DNA of 64,000 nucleotides from Diphasiastrum complanatum (Eukaryota > Streptophyta > Lycopodiopsida > Lycopodiales > Lycopodiaceae): contig CM055113.1 of NCBI GenBank assembly GCA_029204225.1, positions 10,996,234 to 11,060,233 on the forward strand, given 5' to 3'. Each line of letters opens with the position of its first letter. The first letter of the stretch is position 1. Both the position numbers and the translations under genes were made by a program. This document shows, one piece after another, positions 22,030 through 34,497 of this stretch. The notes under the pieces were generated by a model. It ran no database searches. It was not told the DNA's origin and worked only from the letters and a program-made list of their open reading frames with translations.

Positions 22030-22290
22030 GCTACTGTACTGTGGGTCCTATCAGTTGATAAGGATCAGTTGGCCTCGCCACGAGGCAAGTTGACGGGACA
22101 CGCATCTCGCCAACGGCAACCTGGATCATGCATGGGTTGCCTGAGTGAACAACTATATGTACAGTGTAATTTCATTTTGTGAAATACAGTTGTTATGTGA
22201 GCTTGATGTGGAGAGTGTTTTCTGTCAATGTTAATGTGTAGCATGATCTGTGTTCCTATTCGAAGCAAATTCTAAGTTGGTATCAGAGCC
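22030..22290 (+). repeat. 5' LTR tail and primer-binding site of copia 2
   Basis: TGGTATCAGAGCC at 22278-22290 is a perfect initiator-Met tRNA primer site. The sequence to its left should be the 5' LTR; its start is not clear because the sequence abuts copia 1, and a CA end lies 10 bases before the primer site rather than next to it. Confidence 0.5.
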
Positions 22291-22999
22291 ATACAGGGAG
22301 TGTACACAGTACAACATCGTCGTTGAAGAGAGCTTTGGGAGAACTGTCTTCTGAGAGTTTGGGATTTACGGCGGGTTGAAGACGGAAGGAGAAACACTGA
22401 TGCAGAGAGTTTAGCACACAGAAGCTTGGTGAGCTTGAGACTGTGTGAGGATTTAGAGACAAGGGTTGTCGGCTGAATCAAAACCTCAACAAACGAAATT
22501 TTGAAATTCCGAAGCAAGCTATTTGGTGTTTGTAGTCAGTGTGCATTCAATCGAACATTTTCATACTGAAATTGGAGTTGGGTCCCTTCACAAGTGAAGA
22601 GTGAAGTTTCTTCAAGGTGAAGAAATAGTTCAAAAACAAAGAAAATCCCTATTTTTGGGTCCTTTGTCCATTTTGATCCAAACGAAAGGCTGTAACCTCC
22701 AAACGAAGGGCACCCGGACTGTACCTGCAAGTACGGTACAACAAAACAGAGTGATTGTAGTGGAAAAAGTGTTCGGAGTGAGCCAAAAGTGATTTCACCA
22801 TTCCATTGGGCACGTAGTTGGGAGTTGACGACTGAGTGCATGTCGGAAGGCGACGCCGATTTGGCTTTCAAATTGGTGGAAAAACGGCGAGTGGCCTGGT
22901 AAGGGAAAAAGTGCAGGTCATTATTTTCAACTTCTCACATCGTTGTTGGCCTCAGCATATTGTTTTTAGCCTACGACAGAAGTTTCAAGCAGTTTTGCG

Positions 23000-24990
23000 A
23001 TGGCAAACATGGGAGAGTCCATTTTGAGTGAAAGTAGCAAATTGGACGGGATTTCCAACTATGCAGTGTGGAAATTCAAAATGAAAAACATACCGATGGA
23101 GAAAGACGTGTGGGAAGTCATCAGAGGTGATGAGAGAAGGCCGCCAAATGAAGCGGATATCAAAGTGTTCGACAAAAAGATGAGGAAAGCTTTAACCTTC
23201 ATTAACTTGTCAGTGAAGGATCACATCATTACCCACATTTGTGATGCTGTTACACCCAGACAAGCATGGGATGTGCTGAAGGAGCAGTTTGAGACATCAA
23301 ATCCGTCAAGAATCATGTTTCTGAAGTCAAAGCTGAATAGTGCCCGCATGGAGCAAGGAGAGCACATTTAGACGTACATGACCAGAATCAAGACAATGAG
23401 GGATGAACTGCATTCTATTGATGAGCGCATACGTGATGTGGAGCTGGTGCACAATGCATTGTGTGGCATTGCAGAACCCTATCAAATGTTTGTGAGCAGA
23501 ATAGCATCAAGAGAAAGATTTTCAACCTTTGATGAGCTCACATGAATCTTGATGCAGGAAGAGCAACGATGAGAAATGGTGAAAGCTAGACATCAAAATA
23601 CTGACGATCAGGCACTTGTGACACGCCAAAAATAAGGCAAGGGCAAGGGCAAGAAGAAGTCTAAGTAGCATTTTGCCAAGTCTCAAGAGGATGAAGGATC
23701 TTCCAGTAAGACCAAGAAGAAAGACAAGTGATTCCATTGTGGTAAAAAGGGCCATTGGAAGAGTGAATGTCGCAAATTCCTGGCAGAACAAGGCAAGGGG
23801 GTGAGGGTGAGATTGAAGACTCTAGCATCTTCACATCTACATTGTCATCTAATCAAGATGATCAAGCGTGGTATATTGACTTGGGAGCCACAAGACACGT
23901 GACAAGTAACAAGAATTGGTTCAGTAGCTTGAATTTGTTGGATAAGGGAACATCTGTTTCACAAGAAAATGGTGAGGTATGCAAGATCAAGAGGATAGGC
24001 ACTGTTTCAATTCAACTACCTGATGGCAAAAGCAGGATGATCAGGGAGGTACTTTACGTACCAGATTTGAAGAAAAATCTACTTTCTATTGGAGTCATTA
24101 CTGATCAAAATTTGAAAGTAGAATTCGCCCATGATCGTTGCTTTGTGAAGGATGTGAACCAAAAGTTCAAAGTTATTGCAGATGGAGTAAGAGAGCCCAA
24201 TACAAAATTGTACAGGTTGAATGCTGCAATCAAGGGGCAACATGGACTTGTATCGTCCATTCCATCGCAAACTGAGTTGTGGCATAAGAGGCTTGGTCAC
24301 TTGAACTTAGGAAGCCTCAGTTTGATGAGGAAATTGGAGACATGATTGCCTACTATAGAAGACCACTTGAAATCGATGTACAAATCATGTGTATATGGGA
24401 AGCATCATCGAGAGAAGTTCAACAAAGGTGGTGTTGCAAGAGCAAAGAACATCCTAGATTTAATCCACACAGATTTATGCGGGCCTATGAGGACCATGTC
24501 CTTAGGTAAAGCCTTCTATTTTATGACCTTTATTGATGATATGTCATGTAAGATGTGGATCTACTTCTTGAAGAAGAAATCAGATGCATTTGACAACTTC
24601 AAGAGCTTCAAAGCATTGGTCAAAAATCAAACAGGTAGGAAGATCAAAGTCCTAAGATCAGATAGTGGAGGTGAGTACAAGTCTAATGACTTCAATGATC
24701 TTTGTGATCAATGTGGGATTAAAAGACAATTTATGCAAGCTCATACTCCTGCTCTCAATGGTGTAGCTGAGCGCAAAAATTGTACGATTGTGGAAAGTAC
24801 CAGATCTATGCTAGCTTAGATGAAACTACCAAAAGAGTTTTGGTTAGAAGCATGCAGTACGGCAATCTATCTTCAAAATAGAAGTCCTACCATTGCCATA
24901 CCAAAGATAACACCTGAGGAAGCATTCACGAAGAAGAAGCCAAAGGTGAACCACTTGCGAATCTTTGGATGTAAGGCCTTTGTACACAAA
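23000..24990 (+). pseudogene. Copia element 2 gag-protease-integrase with many stops, truncated
   Basis: Starts ATG at 23000 (MANMGESILSESSKLDG) with a gag core SNYAVWKFKMKNIPMEKDVW. A zinc knuckle HCGKKGHWKSEC follows near 23735, then protease WYIDLGATRHVTSNKNWF (Asp then Leu where Ser is normal), pre-integrase ELWHKRLGHLNLG, and the integrase core with LIHTDLCGP, KVLRSDSGGEY and NGVAERKN (D, D, E all present). Eight stops interrupt it, for example TAG after EQGEHI and after SMLA, and TGA before FHCGKKGH; many are one C-to-T change from Gln or Arg codons. It breaks off at 24990 after IFGCKAFVHKM, so reverse transcriptase, RNase H and 3' LTR are missing. Confidence 0.85.
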
Positions 24991-26228
24991 ATGTGCCACA
25001 TGGCAGCTGTACGAAATTCGTACGGACGGGCAGAGACAAGCAAAAAAAAAAAAGCAAAATCTGCCTTTGAAAAAAAAGCATGCATTTTTTGCTTTTTAAT
25101 TTATTTGAAAATGGGCATAATATGCAACATGTACGCATTAGCATTAGGGTATTGGTATGGCATTGTTGTGGTTCAGGGAAGAGGCTCAACCAACATCAGT
25201 AGCAACATCGTCATGACCAACCTACAATCAATGCACCTTTATTACTACACAAAAAGAAGATCACAAGCTCACGGTATTGATTGATGGGCATCCTGATCTC
25301 CTCCTCGTCACTAATCTCCTCCTCGTCACTATGTTGTTGGAGCATTCACGCGGTTATCTCAAGACCACATATGCTGTAATCACTCCCTTTTGCATCAAGC
25401 CCAATTCAATCAGTCTTGAATGAATGTGGTTGTGGCAATGCTCGCGTGTCCACGATTGCTCATCCTAGAGCCTATACTTTCAGGCTTCTCCTTTGCGTTT
25501 CGCTCATCTCCCCTGGTTACATGTACATCGCCGCTTATATGTTACGTGGCACATCTGATCTCTGCAGAATGCACACAAAACTACGCACAAGTTGTTCCTG
25601 CTAGATTTAGGGAGGAGTTCTAGTGGGATCAGTGGCTGATTATTGCACTTCCCACCAGCTCTAGATCTCAACAAACAGGGAATTTTCAGAAACTTTCCCA
25701 GATGGCAGCCTTCCCTCCTCAGCAGGTATAACACCTCAGAACTCATGGCCTCGGTCACCTCAGAATTCTTAGGTGAATAAATGCATCTCTCTTGTCGTAC
25801 AATGCCTTGGCTGTGAAAAGCTTGGTGGACAGATAACAGGCTATCAGCGTGAATTGTATGCACAAAAATTGAACAACTCGAGCCTAGCAAATATTCAGAA
25901 CATCACAACAAGTCTGTTAGTCTAAGCTACGTGTTTATGTCTCAGTTAGAGTTTCTTTCCTGATTATGCAATCGTTAGCTACGATTTGTATCTTCCTGAA
26001 ATCAAGGTCTGAAACACAGTTTACAGCTTCATCCAGCGTATGCAATGTGGGCTGGCCTGCACAGGCAGCTAACATGCACACTACGAAGAACGTACACTAA
26101 CAATCTCATAAAACTACAGGTGTTCTGGGCTGATTTTGGAGCAACACAAGGTGTTTGTCAAAGTGACATACTGACGGACAATTAAGGATCTGTATTTCGT
26201 TCAAGGAGCCAAATTGCATATCTCAAAT
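24991..26228. other. 1.2 kb without recognisable genes, upstream of BAHD
   Basis: Starts with a short palindrome (GTACGAAATTCGTAC near 25008) and A-rich runs around a GCATGC core (25040-25100). The rest has only short open frames. The part nearest 26228 should be the promoter and leader of the BAHD locus; I see no convincing TATA box. Confidence 0.35.
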
Positions 26229-27633
26229 ATGCAGGCAGACGAAGCAAAAGCTGTTGCGGTGCAAGATACAGTTTTAGTCACGCCAACCGATGTGAAGGAA
26301 TCATTTGTGCACTCGCTATCCAATTTGGACCAACTTAATGCTTTCATTCCATGCTACTTTCCTATCCTTTATTTTTTTCGGTCTGGGGCAGAGACTCCTG
26401 CTGCTGCAACTAAACTCGTTCCAAGTCTGAAACAAGCTTTGGCAGAAGCTTTGGATCTGTACCCAGTATTAGCAGGAAGGTTGAGAAAGGGAAAAGGGGG
26501 ACTCTTGGAAGTCGAAGTGAATGGGAAAGGCGTTGAATTTTCAGTAGCCACAACAGAAGCCAGGTTAGACGCATGGGAAGATCTCCGCTTTTGCTCTATA
26601 GCTTTGCAGCTGGTCCCAAATAAGCCTTTCATGTTTGGAGAGATGCTGATTGGCGCTCCTCCCGCGTGCGTACAGGTGACAACATTTCAATGCGGTGGGG
26701 TTGCAATCAGCTTGAGCTTTTTGCATGCGTTGGGAGATATGCAAGCCATGGCAGAATTCGTAGAAGCTTGGGCATGCATTCACAGAGACCCCTTGTCGCC
26801 TCCCATCACTCCTTGTCTCGACACTGCTGCGCTACTCCGGTCTAGAGATCCTCCAACAGTGGATGTACCCATTGATGGACTGATGCAATTAAGTGGAATT
26901 CAGCATGGACAAAATTCTGAAAACAAAGAAGGAGAAGGAGAAGGTAGCCCCAACAGTTTGCTGGCCGCCATGTCCACAGTTAATGCAGTGTTGCGGATGG
27001 GGGACGCAAAAGTTGCGGAAGCAGTTCGCGAGGTGGAATCTGGACCTTATTCATATGGTCGCGCGAGCTCATTTGAGGTAGTGGCGGGTCTGCTGTGGGT
27101 GGCACTTACCCGAGCACGCGATCTGCCTCCAGACTCCTCCACCCGCTTTGCACTGCCAGTCAACATGCGCCAACGATGGCGCCCTCCGCTTCCGCCTCGC
27201 TTCTTCGGAAACGCAGCAGTACCTGCCATGGCCATAGCTCGGAGTGGCGATCTGGTGGCTCCTACGCAGCAAAGCTAGTGCATGAGAGCATCGTCACCAT
27301 CGATGCAAAATATGGGCAAGCTGCGGTGGATTGGCTACAGATGCAGCTGCAGCAGCACGGCATGGTGGGCTTGCGCGATATGCTCATGAATGGGCGAGAT
27401 GTACATGCAAGTGTGATGCTGGGCTTCCCACTCTATGATCTAGACTTCGGATGGGGAGCTACTGATCATTTTGCACTTCCATTCAGTGCTCAGCTCAACG
27501 GTGCTATGGTGGTGACCGAGACTTGCAGCTGTGGTTGAAGATGGAACACATGAACAAGCTTCTTGCAGATCCTTTTTTCTCACACTATTTAGAAGGGGAG
27601 GAGCAAATGGTGAAGGAAATTTCTCGACGATGA
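26229..27633 (+). pseudogene. BAHD acyltransferase, two frameshifts
   Basis: BAHD enzymes move acyl groups from CoA to alcohols or amines in plant secondary metabolism, in the cytosol. The ATG at 26229 (MQADEAKAVAVQ) is preferred over the non-ATG opening at 26214. Frame 1 has SLSNLDQLNAF near the N-terminus, LDLYPVLAGRLRKGKGG, and the catalytic HALGD (HxxxD) at about residues 166-170. It runs to ARSGDLVAP and then stops at 27278. The next frame continues from about 27255 with YAAKLVHESIVTID and carries the structural DFGWG motif at 27443-27457. A second shift near 27515 leads to WLKMEHMNKLLADPFF and stop 27631-27633. The total of about 467 codons is normal for the family. Because order and spacing are complete, the breaks are recent or are sequencing errors; the substrate cannot be read. 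Confidence 0.85.
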
Positions 27634-27744
27634 GGAGTTTGAGGTGGAAATAGCAAGCCTACAAGATCTTCCAAGAAGCTTGTGTTGTAGGGGAGTTGTC
27701 TTGGAGTCTATATTTTAGGGGAGTTTTTCTTTCTTGCTTTTGAG

Positions 27745-27940
27745 TGGAACTTCTTTAGCCCTAAATAAACCATTGCCTTAGCATATGCACATATTGGCAA
27801 CACTCTGAATGCTTTGAATGAAGCATAATATGTGCTTATTTGGCTGGAGCTTGTTTAGCCCTAAAACATTGGCTTACTACACATGCACATATTGACAACA
27901 CTATGAATGCTTTGAACCAAGCATAATCTGCCCATTTTCT
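27745..27940. repeat. Imperfect tandem duplication of about 96 bp behind BAHD
   Basis: Two units share TTTAGCCCTAAA, ATGCACATATTG, CAACACT and TGAATGCTTTGAA, then AAGCATAAT. It lies in the 3' flank of the acyltransferase. The remaining DNA to 28297 is AT-rich with nothing recognisable. Confidence 0.7.
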
Positions 27941-28297
27941 TTAGAGAATAATATTGTTATCCACTCCATCCTATGTTAAAGTATATAGTATTACTCAATA
28001 TATTGTCTCTTGAATGCTTCAATTGTATCACTATAACTTTATACCAGTAAATATGTTATTTTGCATCTAAAATTGTGTTTACTTATTCAAAATATGGGGT
28101 CATGTCTTGTCTCCCATTATTATTTTGTCCATGTTACTATTTTCTTGAACTATGCCATCCTAAATAGTTTCCCATTACAATATCGTGTCCAACTACTATC
28201 TCCTTGATATTTCATACATAAGTGATTTTAGTTTAGTTTTTTTTTTAATTCATGCACTTGTTATTTGAGCTAGAAGCTAACTCATTGGGAGGGCTCT

Positions 28298-29547
28298 TGT
28301 AGCGCAGGCATCCCAAAGGGAGCTGGGAACCACGACTTAGCTTCCCAACCTTCAACTCTTGCCATCCAAACCCACTTGACATACAAGCAGCCAACTCGCC
28401 AACAACGATCAGACTTAACCAACTTGAAGATCCGAAAACCAACATTGAGATCCAACCTGGCGCCATGCCAGTTCGCGGGTCCCGATGTGGGTGGGTGACT
28501 TCCCTCCAAGCAAGCCGCCCGACATACATTAAACTTAACCAACTCGAAGCTTCGTTACAAACGAGTAACATCCATTCCAAGCAAGCGGTCTGACTTACAT
28601 CACACTTAACAAACTGAAAGCTTCGTCACGAGCGCTGGAAGCCAACCTGGCACCACGCCAGACTGGACAGCCATAAACAGGTAACGTCCACCCAAGCAAG
28701 CCATCCAACTCAGCCGACAGGTTAGAGCCCATTCCCCAAGAGCTTAACCCATTCACGTTCATGCAAGGAACACTCATAACCACAAGCCACGACAGATATG
28801 GAAACAACCAGTTCCTGGACCAAATGGTCCTGACAACATACCGCTGGCGCCACGGACCGAATGGTCCCGACGGCATACCGCTGGCGTCCCGGGATACGAC
28901 CCTCAGCTATGTGCCAAGTTAAAAATTTTGAAAGCGGCCTTACAACTGGCGCTTTTTACCGAACATTGAAACCCAGAAGGTAATCAGAGTCAGTTTGAGG
29001 AAAATCCCACTTTATTGATAAATCTGAGAAGGTTACATTTCAAGTGTGTGACCGACCCTAGTCTTCGGGGCGCTAGCATGCCAAGGCGAGAGCCATGACA
29101 ACATTCCAGCAAGGGAGGCTGAGACTTGGTTGGAGCTCGCCCTGAGTCGCAACCCGCACTCCCCTATAGTATTGGTGTGATTCGGCACCCCCCCTCATAC
29201 CAAGCACTCTACCCAAGCTGGTAAAGCACGTTTTTCTCTCTCTAGGATTTTCTCTTTCTAGAAAGTCATTTTCCCTCTCTAGATTTTATTGATCCCCAGG
29301 CTTCCTTTAATCATGGCTAGATCGTGTGAGGTGATTGCACATCGATCTGAGCTCTCTGGACTCCGCTAGAAACGATCAAAGATTTTCAGCCATAGGAACT
29401 TGGCGCAGGCTGGATTCTGGTCACAGTGGCGCCGGGAGCGGCGCCGACGCCATTGGCGCCGGGAGCAGCAGGGGCGCTGCTTGCGCCGGGGACATAGCTG
29501 GCGCCGATGGCACCGGAAGTAAAGCTTGTAAAGGTAGCTTTACAACA
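28298..29547 (-). repeat. 3' LTR of a pol-less LTR element, minus orientation
   Basis: In element sense it begins TGTTGTAAAGC directly after the purine tract GGTGGGGTGGA (29548-29558) and ends GCGCTACA, about 1.25 kb. It is repeated inverted at 33290-34482. AATAAA in sense orientation near 29010 suits an LTR polyadenylation signal. GGCGCC occurs many times, giving a GC-rich first 250 bp. Confidence 0.75.
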
Positions 29548-32500
29548 TCCACCCCACCTTTATAAAATCTGATGTCCTCATCAGATGTCAGATTAAAGTA
29601 AAGGTGTCTCCCAATTAAAATAACTATACATTTAAGCTACTTGGCACAGTACTCAATTTACTGGCCACATTTTATTAACATTGAAGCTGGCTCACCACAA
29701 GTCGGAGGCTCAGCTCTTTGTACTGAAAGATTACATAACTTGAAAATATATCTTTGTCTGGGAAAAGCGTAGATTTGATATCGCTTTCGTAAAACCCAAA
29801 AACCTTATTAACTGGTGACAGAGGTCTTTCTTTGAAATGTTCGCCACTGTCGCTTCTGACTTTCGACTTTGGAACTCCTTTGAGCTCCTTATTTGTCCTT
29901 GATGCACTTTGTGTTGAGCTCCCTTGAGCACCAGATTTAATCAGTTCCGCACAGGTATCAAGGCTCCCTGAGCCAAAGGATTTATCGTTTGATTGCCCAC
30001 TTTATGGTCCACTCCGTGCCTTGTTGCTTCTGCACCTTGATTTCTCTCCTTGTCCCAGCCTGATCTTGATACTTTTCCATCTTGGCTCTTTAAGGTAGGC
30101 AAAGATTGAGTACTCCGCAATGCACCTCTCACTTAGCTTGAAGTAGCTCTTTGAATCAGCCCAAATGTAACCATTGACCTCGTGGAAAGCCAAAGGGTCG
30201 CATCAGTTTGATCCGCATCCGAACTATCTCTTCGCGTTTGTTTGAAGCACCATGTCCGTCGCGCAAAACTTGACTTTCACAATTCCATCACTGGTTAGTT
30301 GCCTCACAGTCAAAACAAGAAGTGTACATCGAGCTTGGCTTCAAGTAGCTCTCTTTGAATCAAACACATGCACCCAGAGTTTGCACTAGTCCGATCTCAA
30401 CGCGAACTGTCCCTTAGCGTCCGTTCGAAATACCAAGTCTCTCATGCAAGACTCAACTTTCATAGTTCCTTCATTGATCAGCTGTCTTACACGTAACACA
30501 AGCCAACGTACTCATATGTTTCCTCATCATTGCTGGTCCAGAGAAAGCCTATAACAAACTTTCCTTTCCACAACCAAAACTTGTCAACTTATTAGGTCCA
30601 AAGTTCGCCAGTCTCCTCGTGTGAGTATGGCTAGGTCACCTTGAATTTGCCCCCATTTTGATCAACTTTCATTCAAAATTTGCCCCAAGAGAGAGGTGTG
30701 TGTGATAGTTCCCCTCCACTTATAAAATCAGTTGATCGGACTTAGAGTAGAGTTCTTCGGACAAAAAGCCTTTCCAACACTTTGCTTCCCATCTGCTAGG
30801 ATTATGGCTCAATCTAACTTGTTGCCAATCTCTGAAGAGGATCCTAGTCTTTCCCCTTTGAGGAAAAACCCAACTGATACTGGATATCACCCATGCTCAG
30901 TGAGTTTCAGTTCCGAAGGTGGCCGTCCCAAAATGAAGACCAACTGCTCCATAGAAGATCTCCTCTGAAATTGCCCTTTCCAACTTTTTGACTTCCTGCT
31001 TGGGTCTGGTGGGCGTTGTCGCAAATGAAACTAACCCAAGAAATAGGCTAGCCATCCATCCTTTAATCATGCCTAGATCGTGTGAGGTGATTGCACATCG
31101 ATCTGAGCTCTCTGGATTCCGCTAGAAACGATCAAAGATTTTCAGCCATAGGAACTTGGCGCCGGCTGGATTCTGGTCACAGTGGCGCCGGGAGCGGCAC
31201 CGACGCCATTGGCGCCGGGAGCAGCAGGGGCGCTGCTTGCGCCGGGGACATAGCTGGCGCCGATGGCACCGGAAGTAAAGCTTGTAAAGGTAGCTTTACA
31301 ACATCCACCCCACCTTTATAAAATCTGATGTCCTCATCAGATGTCAGATTAAAGTAAAGGTGTCTCCCAATTAAAATAACTATACATTTAAGCTACTTGG
31401 CACAGTACTCAATTTACTGGCCACTTTTTATTAACATTGAAGCTGGCTCACCACAAGTTGGAGGCTCAGCTCTTTGTACTGAAAGATTACATAACTTGAA
31501 AATATATCTTTGTTTGGGAAAAGCGTAGATTTGATATCGCTTTCGTAAAACCCAAAAACCTTATTAACTGGTGATAGAGGTCTTTCTTTGAAATGTTCGC
31601 CACTGTTGCTTCTGACTTTCGACTTTGGAACTCCTTTGAGCTCCTTATTTGTCCTTGATGCACTTTGTGTTGAGCTCCCTTGAGCACCATATTTGTTCAG
31701 TTCCGCATAGGTATCAAGGCTCCCTGAGCCAAAGGATTTATCGTTTGATTGCCCACTTTATGGTCCACTCCGTGCCTTGTTGCTTCTGCACCTTGATTTT
31801 TCTCCTTGTCCCAGCCTGATCTTGATACTTTTCCATCTTGGCTTTTTAAGGTAGGCAAAGATTGAGGACTCTGCAATGCACCTCTCATTTAGCTTGAAGT
31901 AGCTGTCTTTGAATTCAATCCAAAAGTAACCATTGACCTCGTGGAGAGCCAAGGGGTCGCACCGGTTAGATTTGCATACGAACTATCTCTTTGCATTCGT
32001 TTGAAGTGCCATGTCCGTCGTGCAAAACTTGACTTTCACAATTCCAATACTGGTCAGTTGCCTCACAGACAAAACAAGAAGTGTACATCTAGCTTGGCTT
32101 CAAGTAGCTCTCTTTGAATCAGACACATGCACCTAGAGTTTGCACTAGTCCGATCTCAACTCGAACTATCCCTTAGCGTCCGTTCGAAGTACCAAGTCTC
32201 TCATGCAAGACTCAACTTTCACAGTTCCTTCATTGATCAGCTGTCTTACATGTAACATAAGTCAGCGTACTCATTATGTCTCCTCATCATTGCTGGTCCA
32301 GAGAAAGCCTATAACAAACTTTCCTTTCCACAACCAAAACTTGTCAACTTATTAGGTCCAAAGTTCGCCAGTCTCCTCGTGTGAGTATGGCTAGGTCACC
32401 TTGAATTTGCCCCCATTTTGATCAACTTTCATTCAAAATTTGCCCCAAGAGAGAGGTGTGTGTGATAGTTCCCCTACACTTATAAAATCAGTTGATCGGA

Positions 32501-32820
32501 CTTAGAGTAGAGTTCTTCGGACAAAAAGCCTTTCCAACACTTTGCTTCCCATCTGCTAGGATTATGGCTCGATCTAACTTGTTGCCAATCTCTGTAGAGG
32601 ATCCTAGTCTTTCCCCTTTGAGGAAAAACCCAACTGATACTGGATATCACCCATGCTCAGTGAGTTTCAGTTTCGAAGGTGGCCGTCCCAAAATGAAGAC
32701 CAACTGCTCCATAGAACATCTCCCCTGAAATTGCCCTTTCCAACTTTTTGACTTTCTGCTTGCGTCTGGTGGGCGTTGTCGCAAATGAAACTAACCCAAG
32801 AAATAGGCTAGCCATCCATC
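29300..32820. repeat. Tandem direct duplication, two units of about 1.76 kb
   Basis: 29300-31056 and 31056-32820 repeat each other at an offset of 1756-1760 bp. Each unit holds about 230 bp of LTR start, the purine tract, and the 3' internal region. A third, short copy of the last about 130 bp (GATATCACCCATGCTCAGTG to TTTCCAACTTTT) sits at 32888-33000. The pattern suggests unequal exchange inside the element. Confidence 0.85.
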
Positions 32821-33289
32821 CTTTACAAACATTAAGTCGTTTCGTTGCTGTTCACGTGCGAGTACTTGAACTACAAATCCGCCCCACAGATTCTGGATAT
32901 CACCCATGCTCAGTGAGTTTCAGTTCCGAAGGTGGCCATCCCAAAATGAAGACCAACTGCTCCACAGAAGATCTCCCCTGAAATTGCCCTTTCCAACTTT
33001 TGACTTCTTGCATGCATCTGGTGGGCGTTGTCGCAAATGAAACTAACCCAAGAAACAGGCTAGCCATCCATCCTTTGCAAACATTGAGTCGTTTCGTTGC
33101 CGTTCACGTGCGAGTACTTGAACTGCAAATCCACCCCACAGATTCTGTAGTCTTCTTTGTTTGATGGTATCAGCCATCAAAAGAAAAGGTTCCTTCTCGA
33201 GCCATCAGCTCATTGTCTCACAAGCAATCATGCAAACCAGGCAAAGCACGAGTACTAAGACTCACCACGAATACATACAAGTAAGACAC
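29559..33289 (-). mobile_element. Internal region of the minus-strand pol-less LTR element
   Basis: Follows the 3' LTR and purine tract and carries no reverse transcriptase, protease or integrase. Short repeated frames exist (for example 30002-30193, with ESKSYFKLSERCIAEYS-like text, again at 31758-31952 and 36563-36754), but they share no known domain. It ends at exactly the base where the plus-strand LTR starts (33290). Lack of pol makes it a non-autonomous (LARD-like) element. Confidence 0.6.
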
Positions 33290-34482
33290 TGTTGTAAAGC
33301 TACCTTTACAAGCTTTACTTCCGGCGCCAGCTATGTCCCCGGTGCCAGCAACGCCCCTGCTACTCTCGGCGCCACTGTGACCAAAATCCAGCCGGCGCCA
33401 AGTTCCTATGGCTGAAAATCTTTGATCGGTTCTAGCGGAGTCCAGAGAGTTCAGATCGATGTACAATCACCTCACACCATCTAGGCATGATCAAAGGAAG
33501 CCTGGGGATCAATAAAATCTAGAGAGAGAAAATGACTTTCTAGAGAGAGAAAAATGTGCTTTACCAGCTTGGGTAGAGTGCTTGGTATGAGGGGGGTGCC
33601 GAATCACACCAATACTATAGGGGAGTGCGGGTTGCGACTCAGGACGAGCTCCAACCAAGTCTCAGCCTCCCTTGCTGGACTGTTGTCATGGCTCTCGCCT
33701 TGGCATGCTAGCGCCCCGGAGACTAGGGTCGGTCACACACTTGAAATGTAACCTTCTCAAATTTATCAATAAAGTGGGATTTTTCTCAAACTGACTCTGA
33801 TTACCTTCTGCGTTTCAATGTTCGGTAAAAAGCACCAGTTGTAAGGCCGCTTTCAAAATTTTTAACTTGGCACATAGCTGAGGGTCGTATCCCAGGATGC
33901 CAGCGGTATGCCGTCGGGACCATTCGGTTCGTGGCGCCAGCGGTATGCTGTCGAGACCATTTGGTCCAGGAACTGGTTGTCTCCATATCTGTCGCAGCTT
34001 GTGGTTCTGAGTGTTCCTTGCATGAACGTGAATGGGTTAAGCTCTTGGGGAACGGGCTCTAACCTGTCGGCTGAGTTGGATGGCTTGCTTGGGTGGACGT
34101 TACCTGTTTATGGCTGTCCAGTCTGGCGTGGCGCCAGGTTGGCTTCCAGTGCTCGTGACGAAGCTTTCAGTTGGTTAAGTCTGATGTAAGTCAGACCGCT
34201 TGCTTGGAATGGATGTTACTCGTTTGTAACGAAGCTTCGAGTTGGTTAAGTTTGATGTATGTCGGGCGGCTTGCTTGGAGGGAAGTCACCCACATCGGGA
34301 CCCCAGATCTGGCATGGCACCAGGTTGGATCTCAATGTTGGTTTTCGGATCTTCAAGGCGGTTAAGTCTGATCGTTGTTGGCGAGTTGGCTGCTTGTATG
34401 TCAAGTGGGTTTGGATGGCAAGAGTTGAAGGCTGGGAAGCTAAGTCGTGGTTCCTGGCTCCCTTTGGGATGCCTGCGCTACA
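33290..34482 (+). repeat. 5' LTR of a pol-less LTR element, plus orientation
   Basis: TGTTGTAAAGC to GCGCTACA, the inverted counterpart of 28298-29547, with AATAAA near 33770. The initiator-Met primer site starts three bases after its end. Confidence 0.8.
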
Positions 34483-34484
34483 TG

Positions 34485-34497
34485 TGGTATCAGAGCC
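34485..34497 (+). other. Primer-binding site
   Basis: TGGTATCAGAGCC, complementary to the 3' end of initiator-Met tRNA, two bases after the LTR end. It fixes the orientation of this element. Confidence 0.9.

Noticed and set aside
25040-25100. Terminator-like A/T palindrome around GCATGC
   Set aside because: It is a low-complexity A/T stretch; plant genes do not use such terminators.
26214-26228. MHISN start for BAHD
   Set aside because: It needs a TTG codon; the first ATG is 26229.
26369-27272. Antisense ORFs over BAHD
   Set aside because: They are shadows of a GC-richer coding strand without domains.
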